Part shown: one piece after another, positions 53,671 through 63,896 of the stretch
Layout: every line of letters begins with the position of its first letter
How positions within the stretch are numbered: position 1 is the stretch's first letter
NCBI RefSeq assembly: GCF_007750395.1
Contig: NZ_CP036281.1
Location: 4,053,001-4,117,000, forward strand
Source of the DNA: Polystyrenella longa
GTDB lineage: Bacteria > Planctomycetota > Planctomycetia > Planctomycetales > Planctomycetaceae
Reading direction: 5' to 3'
Length of the DNA: 64,000 nt
The notes under the pieces: model-generated
Databases searched by the model: none
What the model saw: the letters and a program-made list of their open reading frames with translations, nothing else
What the model was told of the DNA's origin: nothing
Made by a program: the position numbers and the translations under genes

Positions 53671-53899
53671 CCTTCGTGCAAGAGGGGCAAGCCCTCGGGA
53701 ACCCTCTGATTCAATGACTTCTGTGGAACGTCCGTCTAATGCGGAGACTCCTTTTGGTCAGGTCTTCAAGCTCGGAAGCATTTCAGGCACCTGACTTTTT
53801 GTTTCTGAATTCACTGTACACCAATCAGGGGCTGACTGTCAAAACGGCGGCGACGGACGAATGAGAATAGTTGCGAATAGGCGTCTAAGCCGGATATTC

Positions 53900-56704
53900 T
53901 TAATAATTACTTCCGCCAGTATTCATACTTGATCGAGAGGCCGTTTGTGGGGTGGGATTCCAGATTTCGTCCCACATTTTCAACTGCTGCTCATAAGGAT
54001 ATCGGGCGATATCCTGCGGGGGGGTCGTGCCGTAGGTGGTTAGTTTCTGCAAAGAATTCAGAATTTCCCTCTGCACTTGAGTCTGCTGCTCATTAATCCC
54101 CAGTTGCAGCAGCGGTTTCGCAAACCGGGTCTGCCCACTTTCTCCCATCGCTTTAATGGCTCGCAGCCGGACATTGGCCTCCGGATGTTGCCCCATGAAA
54201 ATCAATTCCTGAGTCGTTTGCTGATATCCCAGTTTGCTGGTCGCCGAAATGACTGCAAAGCGAAGCTCCGGCTCAGTTTCCTGCAGTAAGGCTAAAAGGC
54301 CCTGTTCCTGCGGCAATTGCTGTTCTGCTTTTGGGTAGCGAGGTTGGAGTAAGTTTGGGTTACGACAGTTTCCCACCAATTGGATTGCCTTGAGTCGAAG
54401 TGGACGGTTCTGCTTTTCATGCATCAATGGACGCAACCACTCCGCGTACTCCGGCTTGGGATCGAATTCGATGTACTGGCAACCGAGTAGTCGAATATCG
54501 GGCCAGGAATGGTGCAGAGCGATTCGCGCCAACTCAGCCGCCTCGGGAGTTCGGTCTCGTTGATAGGCGGCCAGCACACTTCGCCAGACCATCTGGTCCT
54601 GCTCCTTCAGCATCTGATCGCGAATCAACGCAAACAAATCGGGCGGAATCGTGCGACGTTCGGAAAGTGTCTGTAATTGAATCGCCCCACTCCGCCGATC
54701 TTCCACCTGCGTCGATTTCAACTTCTCTGCTGCCCGATAGAGTGGATGGATATCGGGCAATACCTGCGTCCGCAAAGCTTGTTGCAGTGGTGCGGGTTGA
54801 TCAGGCAGCATTTGCTCCAGCATCAGAGCATCCTGCTCCTCCAGTTCCGTCAATCGAGTCAGCTCTGCCTGATAACCGGCATCTTCCGTCGACTGATTTG
54901 ACAACAATTGCAGTCGGTTTCGCAATTCTACTTGCTGAAGTTCCCGCTCTTTCGGAATTGATGTAGTTTCGGCATCAACCGCCGCATTGAGAGCATCAAT
55001 TTGGTGAATGTTATGTCGTTCGGCCCACTGGCTAGCCATCAACCTCCGCGCCGCAACCGATACCGCTTCAACTGGGAATGTTTCATCTGTGTTGACCCGT
55101 TTTTGAATTACTTCCAGGCACAATCTTCGCGAAGTCAGAATCGGGCACTCCTGCATTCCATAAAGATAAACAGGCAACGCCAATTCATCAGGCCAGTCCG
55201 ACAGCCCTTCGACGACCGTCCGATGCAACTCGACACGCGGATTCAGGAACTGTCTGCGAATAGGAATGAGGAACGCAGCATCGTGAGTAGGTAACAGCTC
55301 TTTCAATGCCGATTGTCGAATTCGGATTTCGTCATCGTTCAAATAAGGCAATACGAGATTGAGATTAATCATAGCCAGGCCACGAATCGCGTTTTGTCGT
55401 TCGATCAGATTTTTGGATTTAGCAGCAGTTTCTAATAAGTGAATCGCATCACGAGAACCTAACAAACCCAGCCCTCGAAAAGCAGCTTCACGGGCGTTGG
55501 GATTGGTGTCCGCCATTTGACGCTGGAAATGTTTCAACGCATCCGGGTGGTTACTGTAAACCATCCAGTAGGCATACTCCGCACGGAGTTCGGCATTTTT
55601 ACTCAGTCGTAAATGATGAATTCCTTCGGGCCACAACTCGGCCTGATGTGGTTTACGCTGAGAAGCGGATTTCGATTCGTTTAAATTGTAAAAGTTCTCC
55701 CATGCATGAATCAGGCACGCATCCATCGCTGCCTGCTCTAGAATCTCTTTACCGACAACTTCCTCTGTCGGTGAAAGGGCTGCTGAGACACCGGGGATAT
55801 CTTTGGGCGATACCCATCTCGCGACACCCCGTGTCAATTCCGTTTGAATTTGTGAAGGCAGCGTTCCTGATTCCAATAACCGTCCAACAGGAGCGAGATG
55901 CTCAACTGGGTTTCCAGTTTGATGGGCAAGCAAATGGCACCAGGCTTCTGCGGCGGCCGCCCGCATGTTCATATTTAAATCGTGCTCAATCGTAGCCCGC
56001 CCCAGCCCCGTGGCTGAATCCGCGACGGACTTGAGCCAGGTCACATCTGTTTTCGGACTTTCTGGCTGAACGGAAAATGGCGTATTAGAACGTGACACCG
56101 GAGAACGTGACGCCGAAGAAGGCACCGAGGGTGATTGCCCTCGGGTGATCGTCGGAACCTGTCCGTTTGCGGCAGGCTCAGTTCGGGGTACCGGTGTTGA
56201 ATAATGACATTCGCCAAGGACGATTTTTTCGAGCACAGGTGCGACTTTAATCGCCGCTTCCGGATCGGCGTACGCCCACAGGATCGCGGCGTTCCAACCG
56301 CTTAGCGTTGATAACCGGGATAACTGGCTGATGATCGGTTCGCGAGGTCTCGCTGCTGGCCGGTTTCCATCTTCAATGGGGTCCGATGAGATGGCAATCG
56401 AGATGGTGGTCTTTGGTGTTTCCAGAAGTTGTTGCACCAAGTCCTTCGTGTTCTCAGCCGTACCATATTGCCAGCGATGCACATTAATAGATTGGCCTGA
56501 CTGCCAGTATGTTTCTACCCGCCATTCCGGATTCAGTTTCCACTGGTCCTCCTTCAGCTGACTGGAGTAGGTCGCTAGCTCAGGGGTGAAGAAAGGTTTC
56601 GCGAGCGCCAGTGTTTCCATGGGACGTACTGCGAGCCGCTGACATCCTGTCAACAGAAATGTCATCAGCAGAATCAGTAGTATTCGCAAACGGGGCGAAG
56701 CCAT
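53900..56704 (-). CDS. HEAT-repeat lipoprotein
   Basis: The signal MASPRLRILLILLMTFLLTGCQ ends in an LLTGC lipobox. The 934-residue protein is mainly helical with HEAT-like repeats, clear at about 395-450 (NPNAREAAFRGLGLLGSRDAIHLLE... then ERQNAIRGLAMINL) and near the C-terminus (EANVRLRAIKAMGESGQTRFAKPLLQLG). Ser/Pro-rich sequence lies at about 185-225. No catalytic motif is seen. HEAT lipoproteins in planctomycetes are frequent and may be scaffolds for envelope complexes. It follows a 230-bp gap after the STAS start. Confidence 0.85.
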   Translation of the reverse strand: MASPRLRILLILLMTFLLTGCQRLAVRPMETLALAKPFFTPELATYSSQLKEDQWKLNPEWRVETYWQSGQSINVHRWQYGTAENTKDLVQQLLETPKTTISIAISSDPIEDGNRPAARPREPIISQLSRLSTLSGWNAAILWAYADPEAAIKVAPVLEKIVLGECHYSTPVPRTEPAANGQVPTITRGQSPSVPSSASRSPVSRSNTPFSVQPESPKTDVTWLKSVADSATGLGRATIEHDLNMNMRAAAAEAWCHLLAHQTGNPVEHLAPVGRLLESGTLPSQIQTELTRGVARWVSPKDIPGVSAALSPTEEVVGKEILEQAAMDACLIHAWENFYNLNESKSASQRKPHQAELWPEGIHHLRLSKNAELRAEYAYWMVYSNHPDALKHFQRQMADTNPNAREAAFRGLGLLGSRDAIHLLETAAKSKNLIERQNAIRGLAMINLNLVLPYLNDDEIRIRQSALKELLPTHDAAFLIPIRRQFLNPRVELHRTVVEGLSDWPDELALPVYLYGMQECPILTSRRLCLEVIQKRVNTDETFPVEAVSVAARRLMASQWAERHNIHQIDALNAAVDAETTSIPKERELQQVELRNRLQLLSNQSTEDAGYQAELTRLTELEEQDALMLEQMLPDQPAPLQQALRTQVLPDIHPLYRAAEKLKSTQVEDRRSGAIQLQTLSERRTIPPDLFALIRDQMLKEQDQMVWRSVLAAYQRDRTPEAAELARIALHHSWPDIRLLGCQYIEFDPKPEYAEWLRPLMHEKQNRPLRLKAIQLVGNCRNPNLLQPRYPKAEQQLPQEQGLLALLQETEPELRFAVISATSKLGYQQTTQELIFMGQHPEANVRLRAIKAMGESGQTRFAKPLLQLGINEQQTQVQREILNSLQKLTTYGTTPPQDIARYPYEQQLKMWDEIWNPTPQTASRSSMNTGGSNY

Positions 56705-57150
56705 GGACGCGGACTGAAATCATCAGAGGAATAGAAACATTCAACCGCGGATAGCAGGGGAGAAGAGAGTCGCGGTCGCGGCAAAAGAATATCAGGAAGC
56801 GGCTTTTGGTCCTATACCTTTCTCATAACAGCGTCCATTTCCAGCAAGGAATGAACATCAATATTCCTGAACGTAAACGTCCCAGTGAGGCCGACGGTCT
56901 ATTGTCATTTTTACAACTCTTCAGAAGCTCCGCAGAGTGGTCTTGAGTCAAATTCAGATTTCAGTTAAAGATTCCGCCAGAAAATCTCTCTCCCCAGATC
57001 AAAGTCCAAACAGTTTTTAAATCGAAGTCGTTGGCACGACCCAATGCCACCCGGCTGCGCACATTCTGTCTGCCTTTTGCTGGTAGCGATAGCAGCGCTG
57101 TCCCCGGAAATCGACTTCACCCCGACTGGTGAACAACTGGAGTCTCTCTG
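56705..57150. other. Divergent intergenic region
   Basis: This stretch separates the HEAT lipoprotein and SH3-like protein genes. It must contain both promoters. I examined a TTGGCAC...TGCC match near 57030 for sigma54, but the spacing is off by one. Nothing else stands out. Confidence 0.4.
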
Positions 57151-58842
57151 ATGAGTCGCATTACCTTAATTGTTACAACAGTTCTCCTGAGCCTGGGAAA
57201 TCTCGTATCCGCTGCGTCCAAGTTTCCCTATGAAGCGGTGATCCAGTCCGACAGCGCCCAGGTACGCAGTCATAATAGCCAGCGATCTGCCATTACGAAC
57301 GAATTATCGTCTGGGGATCGTATTGTTGTGTATGCCCATCAGCCCGGCGGTTGGTACAAAATCGTTCCACCCGAAGGAAGCTTCAGTTTGATTCCGGTGA
57401 ACCTCGTGGAAGCACGAGCAGATCTGTCCGGTACAGGGGTTGTCCTGCAAAATAACTCTCCCGCCTACATGGGTAGCGCCGTTGGCGAAATGAACACAGG
57501 AGTTCACAACAAACTTTCGAAAAACGACGAAGTTACATTACTCGAAAAAGTATCCATCAATACCCAGCGCGGCCCCGTGGAGATGTATAAGATTGCTCCA
57601 CCCGCCTATGAATATCGGTGGATTGAAGGACACCATGTCGTTGCCGCCAGCCAACTTGGTACGCAGGAAGAGAGCAATCCTTTCGCACTGAAACAGCAGC
57701 CGGAACCTGCAGCTTACTCACCAGCCCCTCAAGAACAGGATCCGTTCGCACAGACCGCTTCTGCCACTCCACAAAAAACAACCGTACAGAAAACGACGGT
57801 GGTGAAATCACAACCCGCAGCCAGTGACAGCAAAGGCGTACGTCGTTCCGCACCTCCTGTAGCCGAAGTTCAAGCAGATCGGCAGGCCTTACGAGAACTC
57901 GACCTGGCCTTCAAAGACATGATCGAACTCGATCCCGAAGAATGGGATCTCGAAGGACTCGAAGCAGCCTACCAGGAATTGCAAAAGCAAACCCAACACA
58001 AAGCGATCGCAAGCCAAGTCGATCTTCGCTACGGGGCAGTGAAAAAATATCGCAAAATCAAAGCAGAGTACGATAGCTTCATTCAATTGACTTCGTCCAC
58101 GTCCGACCGGGAAGCGGAACTTCGTCAACAGCAGGGTCAAATCGCGACGACAAACGGAGTCGGCGACTCGACAGTCATTATGAGTAATGAGGGATATATT
58201 GAATCAGAAACTCAGCCACTGATTGGCGATGCGACATCGGGTCCTGTACTGGGAAGTTCCCTATCTGGCCCCGCAATGAATCCCGTTGAACTTGGTCCGG
58301 TGATGACTGAAGGCCCTGCATTCGGCGCTAATGCGACGGGCACGACCGTTTCGTCACCTTCACCGACCTCCGCACCTGCAACGATTGTCTCTTCACCGGG
58401 GAATTCTTTTCCTCAAGGAGACCTGATTGGTGGCCCTCAAGGTTTTGGGCCGACCATCGGAAATGCACAACCGGTCAGTGGACCGACTTTGGAAATCCCC
58501 AATTTGAGCAACCAGGAATCAGCTGCGGAACCCGTGATTTACGAAGGTCCTGACTCCATGCAGGATTCCGAACCAGTTGCTCAACAAGACAGCGGCTTGC
58601 CCGAATTTGACGGTGCGGGCATTATTCAACGGACGATCAATCCCCGGGAAGGATTGCCGACCCATGTGCTCGTTAGTCCGGAAGGGAAGATTATCTCTTA
58701 CGTTCAGCCACGTGGCGAATTGAATCTCGATGAGTATGTCGGCCAATCCATGGGAATTCAGGGGGACGTGGATTATCGCCCCGACCTGAATCGCCATGTC
58801 TTAGTGATCGACCGCATGATGCCAGTACAGCTGACGCGTTAA
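57151..58842 (+). CDS. Secreted protein with two SH3-like domains
   Basis: The signal peptide ([21 protein letters not shown]) is followed by a bacterial SH3-like domain at about 25-90 ([11 protein letters not shown]..., [22 protein letters not shown]) and a second at about 95-165 ([10 protein letters not shown]). A helical region (about 245-315) and a Ser/Pro/Gly-rich tail follow, and the last 60 residues are a small conserved-looking beta domain ([20 protein letters not shown]). The 563 residues contain no enzyme motif. Role in peptidoglycan-like or protein binding in the envelope is family inference. It ends 4 bp inside the convergent MFS gene. Confidence 0.85.
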   Translation: MSRITLIVTTVLLSLGNLVSAASKFPYEAVIQSDSAQVRSHNSQRSAITNELSSGDRIVVYAHQPGGWYKIVPPEGSFSLIPVNLVEARADLSGTGVVLQNNSPAYMGSAVGEMNTGVHNKLSKNDEVTLLEKVSINTQRGPVEMYKIAPPAYEYRWIEGHHVVAASQLGTQEESNPFALKQQPEPAAYSPAPQEQDPFAQTASATPQKTTVQKTTVVKSQPAASDSKGVRRSAPPVAEVQADRQALRELDLAFKDMIELDPEEWDLEGLEAAYQELQKQTQHKAIASQVDLRYGAVKKYRKIKAEYDSFIQLTSSTSDREAELRQQQGQIATTNGVGDSTVIMSNEGYIESETQPLIGDATSGPVLGSSLSGPAMNPVELGPVMTEGPAFGANATGTTVSSPSPTSAPATIVSSPGNSFPQGDLIGGPQGFGPTIGNAQPVSGPTLEIPNLSNQESAAEPVIYEGPDSMQDSEPVAQQDSGLPEFDGAGIIQRTINPREGLPTHVLVSPEGKIISYVQPRGELNLDEYVGQSMGIQGDVDYRPDLNRHVLVIDRMMPVQLTR

Positions 58843-60104
58843 ACGGTATCGCCTGACTCTTCGACCGGTTCAATATCTCGACTGACTTTGTCTTTGAACA
58901 CGAGTGCGAAGAATACGAAGACAACCGCCGATGCGATTGCAGGTACCAACCAGAGATTCTGCCAGTCAACCGGTGCATCCGCTGGTGAGAAATATCCCTC
59001 GATGTACCCGGCGACTTTCGCCCCGATCATCATGCCGAATCCCAAAGTGAACAGTACCAGCATCCCTTGTGCCTGGCCACGGATTTCGGGACCAGCCACT
59101 TTGTCGGTATAAATCTGTCCGGTTACGAAGAAGAAGTCATAACAGATACCGTGCAGTAGAATTCCGCCGATCAGCATCCAGACAGTCGGTCCGTCTGCCC
59201 CGAAGGCAAACAGGGCGTACCGGACCACCCAGGCAAGCATCCCGATCAACAACATCTTTTTGACGCCTAAGCGTTTAAAGAAGAAAGGCATCGCCAGCAT
59301 GAAGACGATTTCCGACATCTGTCCGAAGGACATCTTGAAAGCCGGGTTTTCGACACCCACAGCTCCGATATATTTCGCAGCGATCTGATAATAGAACGCG
59401 AGTGGAATACAAATCAGGAACGAGCTGACCATGAAGGCGAGGTAAGATGGTCGTTTGAGCAGGACGAGTGCGTCCAGTCCAAGTATCTCTCGTACAGAGA
59501 TTGATTTCCCTTTGGCGGGCGGTGGAGTATGCGGAAGCGTAAAGCAATAGAGCCCCATCACGATAGACGCATAACTCGCCATCCAGAAGAAATTAATTGT
59601 GCTATCCCAGTTCATGAAACTGATGAACACGCCGGGAACAATCCAACCGATTGTGCCGAAAACACGAATGAGCGGGAACGTTTTCTCCGAATCGGTGATG
59701 TTGTGCATCGCCAGTGAGTTCGTGAGGGCGAGCGTGGGATAGTAGCAGAGCATGTATCCAAAGATACAGGAAATGACGGTGGCGACCTCTGTCTCACTGA
59801 GTGTCACGCCCGCATCAACATCAACGTCAATCTTGGTGGCGACGGTGTACATCATGCCGGCTCCCAGCAGATGCAATACACCAAGCACACGTTCTGTTGA
59901 AAAGAAGCGGTCAGCAATCATTCCGACAATAAACGGGGAGAGAATACCGGCCAGCGGCCCAACGGCGTAAACGCTACCAATATCCGCGGGACCAAAACCG
60001 ACTGGCCCCAGATAGAGTGGAGCTGTCACATACCAGGCGCCCCAGATAAAAAACTGAATGAACATCATGACAGATAATCTGGCTGCCGTTGCTGTCGAAC
60101 CCAT
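58839..60104 (-). CDS. NupG-like nucleoside:proton symporter (MFS)
   Basis: The ATG at 60104, with AAGGA 8 nt upstream, gives 421 residues; the frame is open 23 codons further without a site. The product has 12 membrane helices and starts [27 protein letters not shown], which matches the nucleoside:H+ symporter start LSFLQFCLWGSWLTT of NupG-type proteins. The segments [28 protein letters not shown] and [10 protein letters not shown] support the family. Likely substrate is nucleosides, but related planctomycete members are unstudied. The 4-bp overlap with the SH3 gene is convergent. Confidence 0.88.
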   Translation of the reverse strand: MGSTATAARLSVMMFIQFFIWGAWYVTAPLYLGPVGFGPADIGSVYAVGPLAGILSPFIVGMIADRFFSTERVLGVLHLLGAGMMYTVATKIDVDVDAGVTLSETEVATVISCIFGYMLCYYPTLALTNSLAMHNITDSEKTFPLIRVFGTIGWIVPGVFISFMNWDSTINFFWMASYASIVMGLYCFTLPHTPPPAKGKSISVREILGLDALVLLKRPSYLAFMVSSFLICIPLAFYYQIAAKYIGAVGVENPAFKMSFGQMSEIVFMLAMPFFFKRLGVKKMLLIGMLAWVVRYALFAFGADGPTVWMLIGGILLHGICYDFFFVTGQIYTDKVAGPEIRGQAQGMLVLFTLGFGMMIGAKVAGYIEGYFSPADAPVDWQNLWLVPAIASAVVFVFFALVFKDKVSRDIEPVEESGDTV

Positions 60105-60569
60105 GCGGAATTTCCTTTCACCGAACCCCGTCAGCCAAGATTGAATGCTGACCTGCTGAAAAGTGGGAAACAAGCAATGTTTCCCCGCTCAAAATGGCAC
60201 CCGAGAGACTGCCGAAAAGACAGACGGTGCCGATATACGATAAACAAGGACGTGATACGTCCAATGGCCTTCTGACCTATCAGGATAAGTCCTGAAAGGT
60301 ACTCATAGAATATGTTCAAGTACACGATCATGCCCGTAAAACGTGTCGTAAGCAACCGATACGCCCCGTTTTCTTATCTCTTTGAGATCAGCTTTTCGCC
60401 TGTATCCCTATTTATCACGTATTTCCCCAACTCAGAACGCTCCCTCTCAGTAGCGATGAACGGGGTCGAATTAATTGCCGCTATTCGTTATACCTGCTGC
60501 TGAGCACTAAATGAGCGGGGCGCCGAATGGGATTCGATGCGTCCAGAAGAGGAAGACAGGAGGTCCGGG
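60105..60569. other. Divergent intergenic region
   Basis: This region separates the MFS gene (minus) and the nuclease-like gene (plus). It is mixed in composition; small frames look like chance. A good ribosome-binding site (GGAGGT, 60559-60564) stands just before the right-hand gene. No dyad or promoter was identified with confidence. Confidence 0.4.
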
Positions 60570-61262
60570 ATGGAGACATCCTTACATCAGCAATTAAAGC
60601 AGCACTATGCTGGCGAAGGCGACCAGATAGAAGTCCGTCTGGGTGACTACATCATCGATGTCATCTCGGGCGACGAACTGATCGAAGTCCAGTGCGCCTC
60701 CCTTTCCGCTATTCGTGACAAAATCCGCGACTTATTAAGCTCACACACAGTTCGAGTGGTGAAACCTTTAGCGGCCCGAAAATATCTGGTACGCAAAAAA
60801 GCCCGGGGGAATAAAGTTCTTTCTGCCCGCTACAGCCCGACGCGACAGACATGGATCGATGTGTTCGACGAATTGGTCCACTTCGTGACCGTCTTTCCAC
60901 ATGAATCATTGATTCTCGAAATTGCGATGGTCGAACTCGAAGAACACCGGGTCCCCATGAAACGAAAAGGGTGGCGAAAGAAAGACTATCGCACCACTGA
61001 CCGGTTCCTCAAAGAAGTCACCGAGACACGGCAACTGCGAACGGCTCACGATTTATGGGACTTGCTACCCGAGACGCCGACAGGACAATTCACAACCGCT
61101 GAACTCGCGAAGGCGGTCAAGGTCCCCCGATGGAATGCTCAGAAAATCGCGTACTGCCTGCGCGAGACTGGTTGTATTCAACTCATCGGTAAACGGGGCA
61201 AAGCACTGCTGTACGAATACAGCTCGCCCGTATGCAGCCAGCCTAAACCCAAAGCGGCTTAA
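60570..61262 (+). CDS. Putative nuclease-fold protein with C-terminal winged helix
   Basis: The preferred start is ATG 60570, with GGAGGT 6 nt upstream; an upstream in-frame ATG (60537) has none. The 230 residues begin HQQLKQHYAGEGDQIEVRLGDYIIDVISGDELIEVQCAS: the Asp of YIIDV and Glu-x-Gln of LIEVQ lie as in PD-(D/E)XK folds, where the last residue is usually Lys. KIRDLLSSHTVRVVKPL follows as a helix and strand. The C-terminal half has TAELAKAVKVPRWNAQKIAYCLRETG, a winged-helix segment. Such proteins may act on nucleic acid; no partner is encoded nearby, and it is convergent with the glycosyltransferases. Nuclease activity is a guess. Confidence 0.7.
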   Translation: METSLHQQLKQHYAGEGDQIEVRLGDYIIDVISGDELIEVQCASLSAIRDKIRDLLSSHTVRVVKPLAARKYLVRKKARGNKVLSARYSPTRQTWIDVFDELVHFVTVFPHESLILEIAMVELEEHRVPMKRKGWRKKDYRTTDRFLKEVTETRQLRTAHDLWDLLPETPTGQFTTAELAKAVKVPRWNAQKIAYCLRETGCIQLIGKRGKALLYEYSSPVCSQPKPKAA

Positions 61263-61276
61263 AAGCGGTCCAAGGT

Positions 61277-62518
61277 TTATTTCAATGCATCGTGGTAAGC
61301 GGTCAGACATTGGTCGACCATCGCTTCCGCCGAGTAGATTTTGTATTTCTCGTGGGCGGCCTCACCAAACTTTTTAATATTCTCGGGCTTTTGCAACAGT
61401 TTCTCAATCGAATCTGCCATCGCCTGGAAGTCGTCTGTCTCGACGACATAACCTTGCACGCCTTGCTCTACCATCAGGGTATCGCATTGAAAACGGGTCA
61501 TCACGATAGGTAAAGAAGCGTGCGCCGCTTCCATCACCACGTAAGGGTAACCTTCGTAGCGACTGGTCATACAGAAGACATCAAAACCGGGCATGCTCCA
61601 CGCACCGGGTTGCATTCCCAGAAACCGGACCTGGTCTCCGATTTTGCTGTCGGCGACAAGCTGTTTCAATTCCGCTTCCTGATCACCACCACCAATCATT
61701 GCCAGAATGACATCGGGATATTTCTTCGCGATCAGCGCAAACGCTTTCAGAATAATCTCCGGCCCTTTCTGCGGCGAAAAGCGACCGACGAATCCGAGAA
61801 CAATCTTGTCCATTGGCAGATCATACTTCGTACGGACTTCTTCGCGGGAAGGTAGATCAATTCCATTGATTCCGTTGGGAATCATCACAACACCCGATTC
61901 GGGAATACCGAGTTCAATACAGTGCTCGGCTTCTTCCGGCGAACAGGCGACAAGACGACTTGTCATGGACCAGAGAATCCGTTCAATTGTTCCGTAGAAC
62001 TTCTTTCCTCGTTTGGAAATCATCGGGTTGATCGTACTGATCGCATTCGGTGTAAAGAAGACGGGTGTCTTCAATCCAAACGCGGCAAGCCGGGCAATAG
62101 CGCCCCCTTTGGAACTGTGTCCATGCACAATGTCGAAAGGACCTTGTTTTTTAAGGTAACGTCGTACACACAACGCGGCAGTAGAATCCGAAGGGCGAAT
62201 TTTGGCGCTGATAGGACAAGAGAAAAGTGTTGCCCCGCTCTCTTCGAACTCCCTCATCTTGCTTTCAAAGCTACCACTCATGCGTAGCGGGGAATAAATC
62301 AGATGAACGTCGACATCGCGATCAAGTAAACCTCCAACCATGTCGAGTACGTGCTGGCCAACGCCTGCGTTGGTCGCTTCCACAATGTGAGCAACCTTGA
62401 GTCTGCGCATCTTATCAGAGTTCGGTTGCCCGGAGTTCGACTGCGAAGGTTGGCTTTTATCGTCGGACTCGGTCACACCGGGTGGCACTTGAGAGGGCAC
62501 ATGGGGAGAAGTAGACAT
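61277..62518 (-). CDS. GT4-family glycosyltransferase
   Basis: A retaining GT-B glycosyltransferase of 413 residues. The N-terminal 35 residues are a polar, Ser/Pro-rich extension, so an internal start is possible. The core starts LKVAHIVEATNAGVGQHVLDMVGGL with the GxGQHV donor/acceptor loop; HGHSSKGGAIARLAAF, GFVGRFSPQKGPEIILKAF and SRYEGYPYVVMEAAHASLPIV supply the E-x7-E motif. It probably acts in surface polysaccharide synthesis. The next gene upstream is a GT4 homologue 38 bp away, and a third follows, so a tandem series is clear. Confidence 0.92.
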   Translation of the reverse strand: MSTSPHVPSQVPPGVTESDDKSQPSQSNSGQPNSDKMRRLKVAHIVEATNAGVGQHVLDMVGGLLDRDVDVHLIYSPLRMSGSFESKMREFEESGATLFSCPISAKIRPSDSTAALCVRRYLKKQGPFDIVHGHSSKGGAIARLAAFGLKTPVFFTPNAISTINPMISKRGKKFYGTIERILWSMTSRLVACSPEEAEHCIELGIPESGVVMIPNGINGIDLPSREEVRTKYDLPMDKIVLGFVGRFSPQKGPEIILKAFALIAKKYPDVILAMIGGGDQEAELKQLVADSKIGDQVRFLGMQPGAWSMPGFDVFCMTSRYEGYPYVVMEAAHASLPIVMTRFQCDTLMVEQGVQGYVVETDDFQAMADSIEKLLQKPENIKKFGEAAHEKYKIYSAEAMVDQCLTAYHDALK

Positions 62519-62556
62519 GATACTCGTATAGGGTAAAAGATTTTAGAAACGAAGAA

Positions 62557-63783
62557 TCAGGATGAGGTTAATGGAGCGTGTGCCTTTTTGTTCTGTTCAA
62601 TCATCTGTTCGACAATCTCCACGAACTTTTTACCCGTTCGGGTGATTTCAAAATTATCGAGAGCAAATTGATATCCCTGCTGGCCTATGCGCTCGCGTTC
62701 TTCGGCAGGTAAATCAATCATTTTATTGACCGCTCCAGCCAACGCCGCAGGATCGTTTTTGGGAACGATGACTCCATGCTCAAAGTCATTGAAACCAGCT
62801 GGACGACCAGAACAGTCAGTCATGATCACGGGAAGTTCAGCGCCCATCGCTTCGACAACTGAAAGTGGCCAACCCTCCCAATGGGCGGAGTGGACGTAGA
62901 TATCAGCCGATCGCAGAAGCAGGGGACAATCATTTCGCCACCCGGCGAAAAGGAAGCGATCATCCAGTTGGTGCTCTTTTAAAAACGCTTTTAATGAATT
63001 GAAATGATTCGTCATTTCGGCAGCATTGGGTCCATCGAGAACGTCGCCTACTTGAATCAACTTCGCTTTTCGACCACTGGCAATAATCTGCTGAAAGGCG
63101 CTGGTTAATACTTCCAGTCCTTTTTGAATATCGATGCGGCCAATGTTCACTAACATTAATTCATCAGGCTGGAGCTGAAACGCGTCGCGGGTTTGCTGGA
63201 TCTCTTCATCTGTCGCCTTGGGAAAGTTGAGTACATCAACTCCGTTGTACACGACACAAGTTCGTTCTTCAGGAATCGAGAACCGCTCCCGCATTTCATC
63301 TTCGACGGCAGTGCTGCTGCAGATTCCCATCGTCAGGTGATTCTGCATCGCTTTTCGGTAATAACTCTCTTTAAGACGCGGTACGAACATCGGCCCATGA
63401 AAGTGGTGCATGTTCTGTAAAGAAAGCACGCCAGGCAGCTTCAACCGGTTCGCTGTTTTTAAAGCAACCGAACGGTCCCGGGCATTCACACCAATGACGC
63501 AATCGGCACCGAACTCGCTGGCGATCTTGGCAGTCTTAGTAATGACAGAAGGAAATAACGGAAAAGCCAACTCCTCCAGCAGAACAGTCTGAATGCCCCC
63601 TTCATGCAGAGAGACCAGGAAGTTGGTCCGTTCGGTATTACTAGTATCAACCACCTTTGGTTCGGGACCATGAATCACCAGGACTTCATGACCTGCTCCA
63701 ATTAAAGCCTCGGCATAGAATTTGGCCATCTTGGAAGCGCCGGTGAAGTCCGGGAGACATAAAGTAATCGCAATACGAGACAT
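62557..63783 (-). CDS. GT4-family glycosyltransferase
   Basis: A GT-B glycosyltransferase of 408 residues. Its N-terminal strand reads RIAITLCLPDFTGASKMAKFYAEAL; VNIGRIDIQKGLEVLTSAF and SAHWEGWPLSVVEAMGAELPVIMTDCSG hold the E-x7-E nucleotide-sugar motif. The C-terminal helix QFALDNFEITRTGKKFVEIVEQM is similar to that of the next, partial gene, so the two are recent paralogues. The donor sugar and acceptor are unknown. The 113-bp gap from the partial gene and 38-bp gap to the following one indicate one operon. Confidence 0.92.
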   Translation of the reverse strand: MSRIAITLCLPDFTGASKMAKFYAEALIGAGHEVLVIHGPEPKVVDTSNTERTNFLVSLHEGGIQTVLLEELAFPLFPSVITKTAKIASEFGADCVIGVNARDRSVALKTANRLKLPGVLSLQNMHHFHGPMFVPRLKESYYRKAMQNHLTMGICSSTAVEDEMRERFSIPEERTCVVYNGVDVLNFPKATDEEIQQTRDAFQLQPDELMLVNIGRIDIQKGLEVLTSAFQQIIASGRKAKLIQVGDVLDGPNAAEMTNHFNSLKAFLKEHQLDDRFLFAGWRNDCPLLLRSADIYVHSAHWEGWPLSVVEAMGAELPVIMTDCSGRPAGFNDFEHGVIVPKNDPAALAGAVNKMIDLPAEERERIGQQGYQFALDNFEITRTGKKFVEIVEQMIEQNKKAHAPLTSS

Positions 63784-63896
63784 AATGAACGACCGAGTGG
63801 AATGGTTTCCAATACGAGAACGAAAGTGGGCTTTATTTACACGTTAAGATAATACCAACGGAAGTCAGGACCAGATAAGCCTGACCTTCCATCTCA

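Noticed and set aside
57028-57046. Sigma54-like promoter before the SH3 gene
   Set aside because: TGGCAC and TGC are present but the GG to GC spacing is 11 nt instead of 10, so the match is not acceptable.
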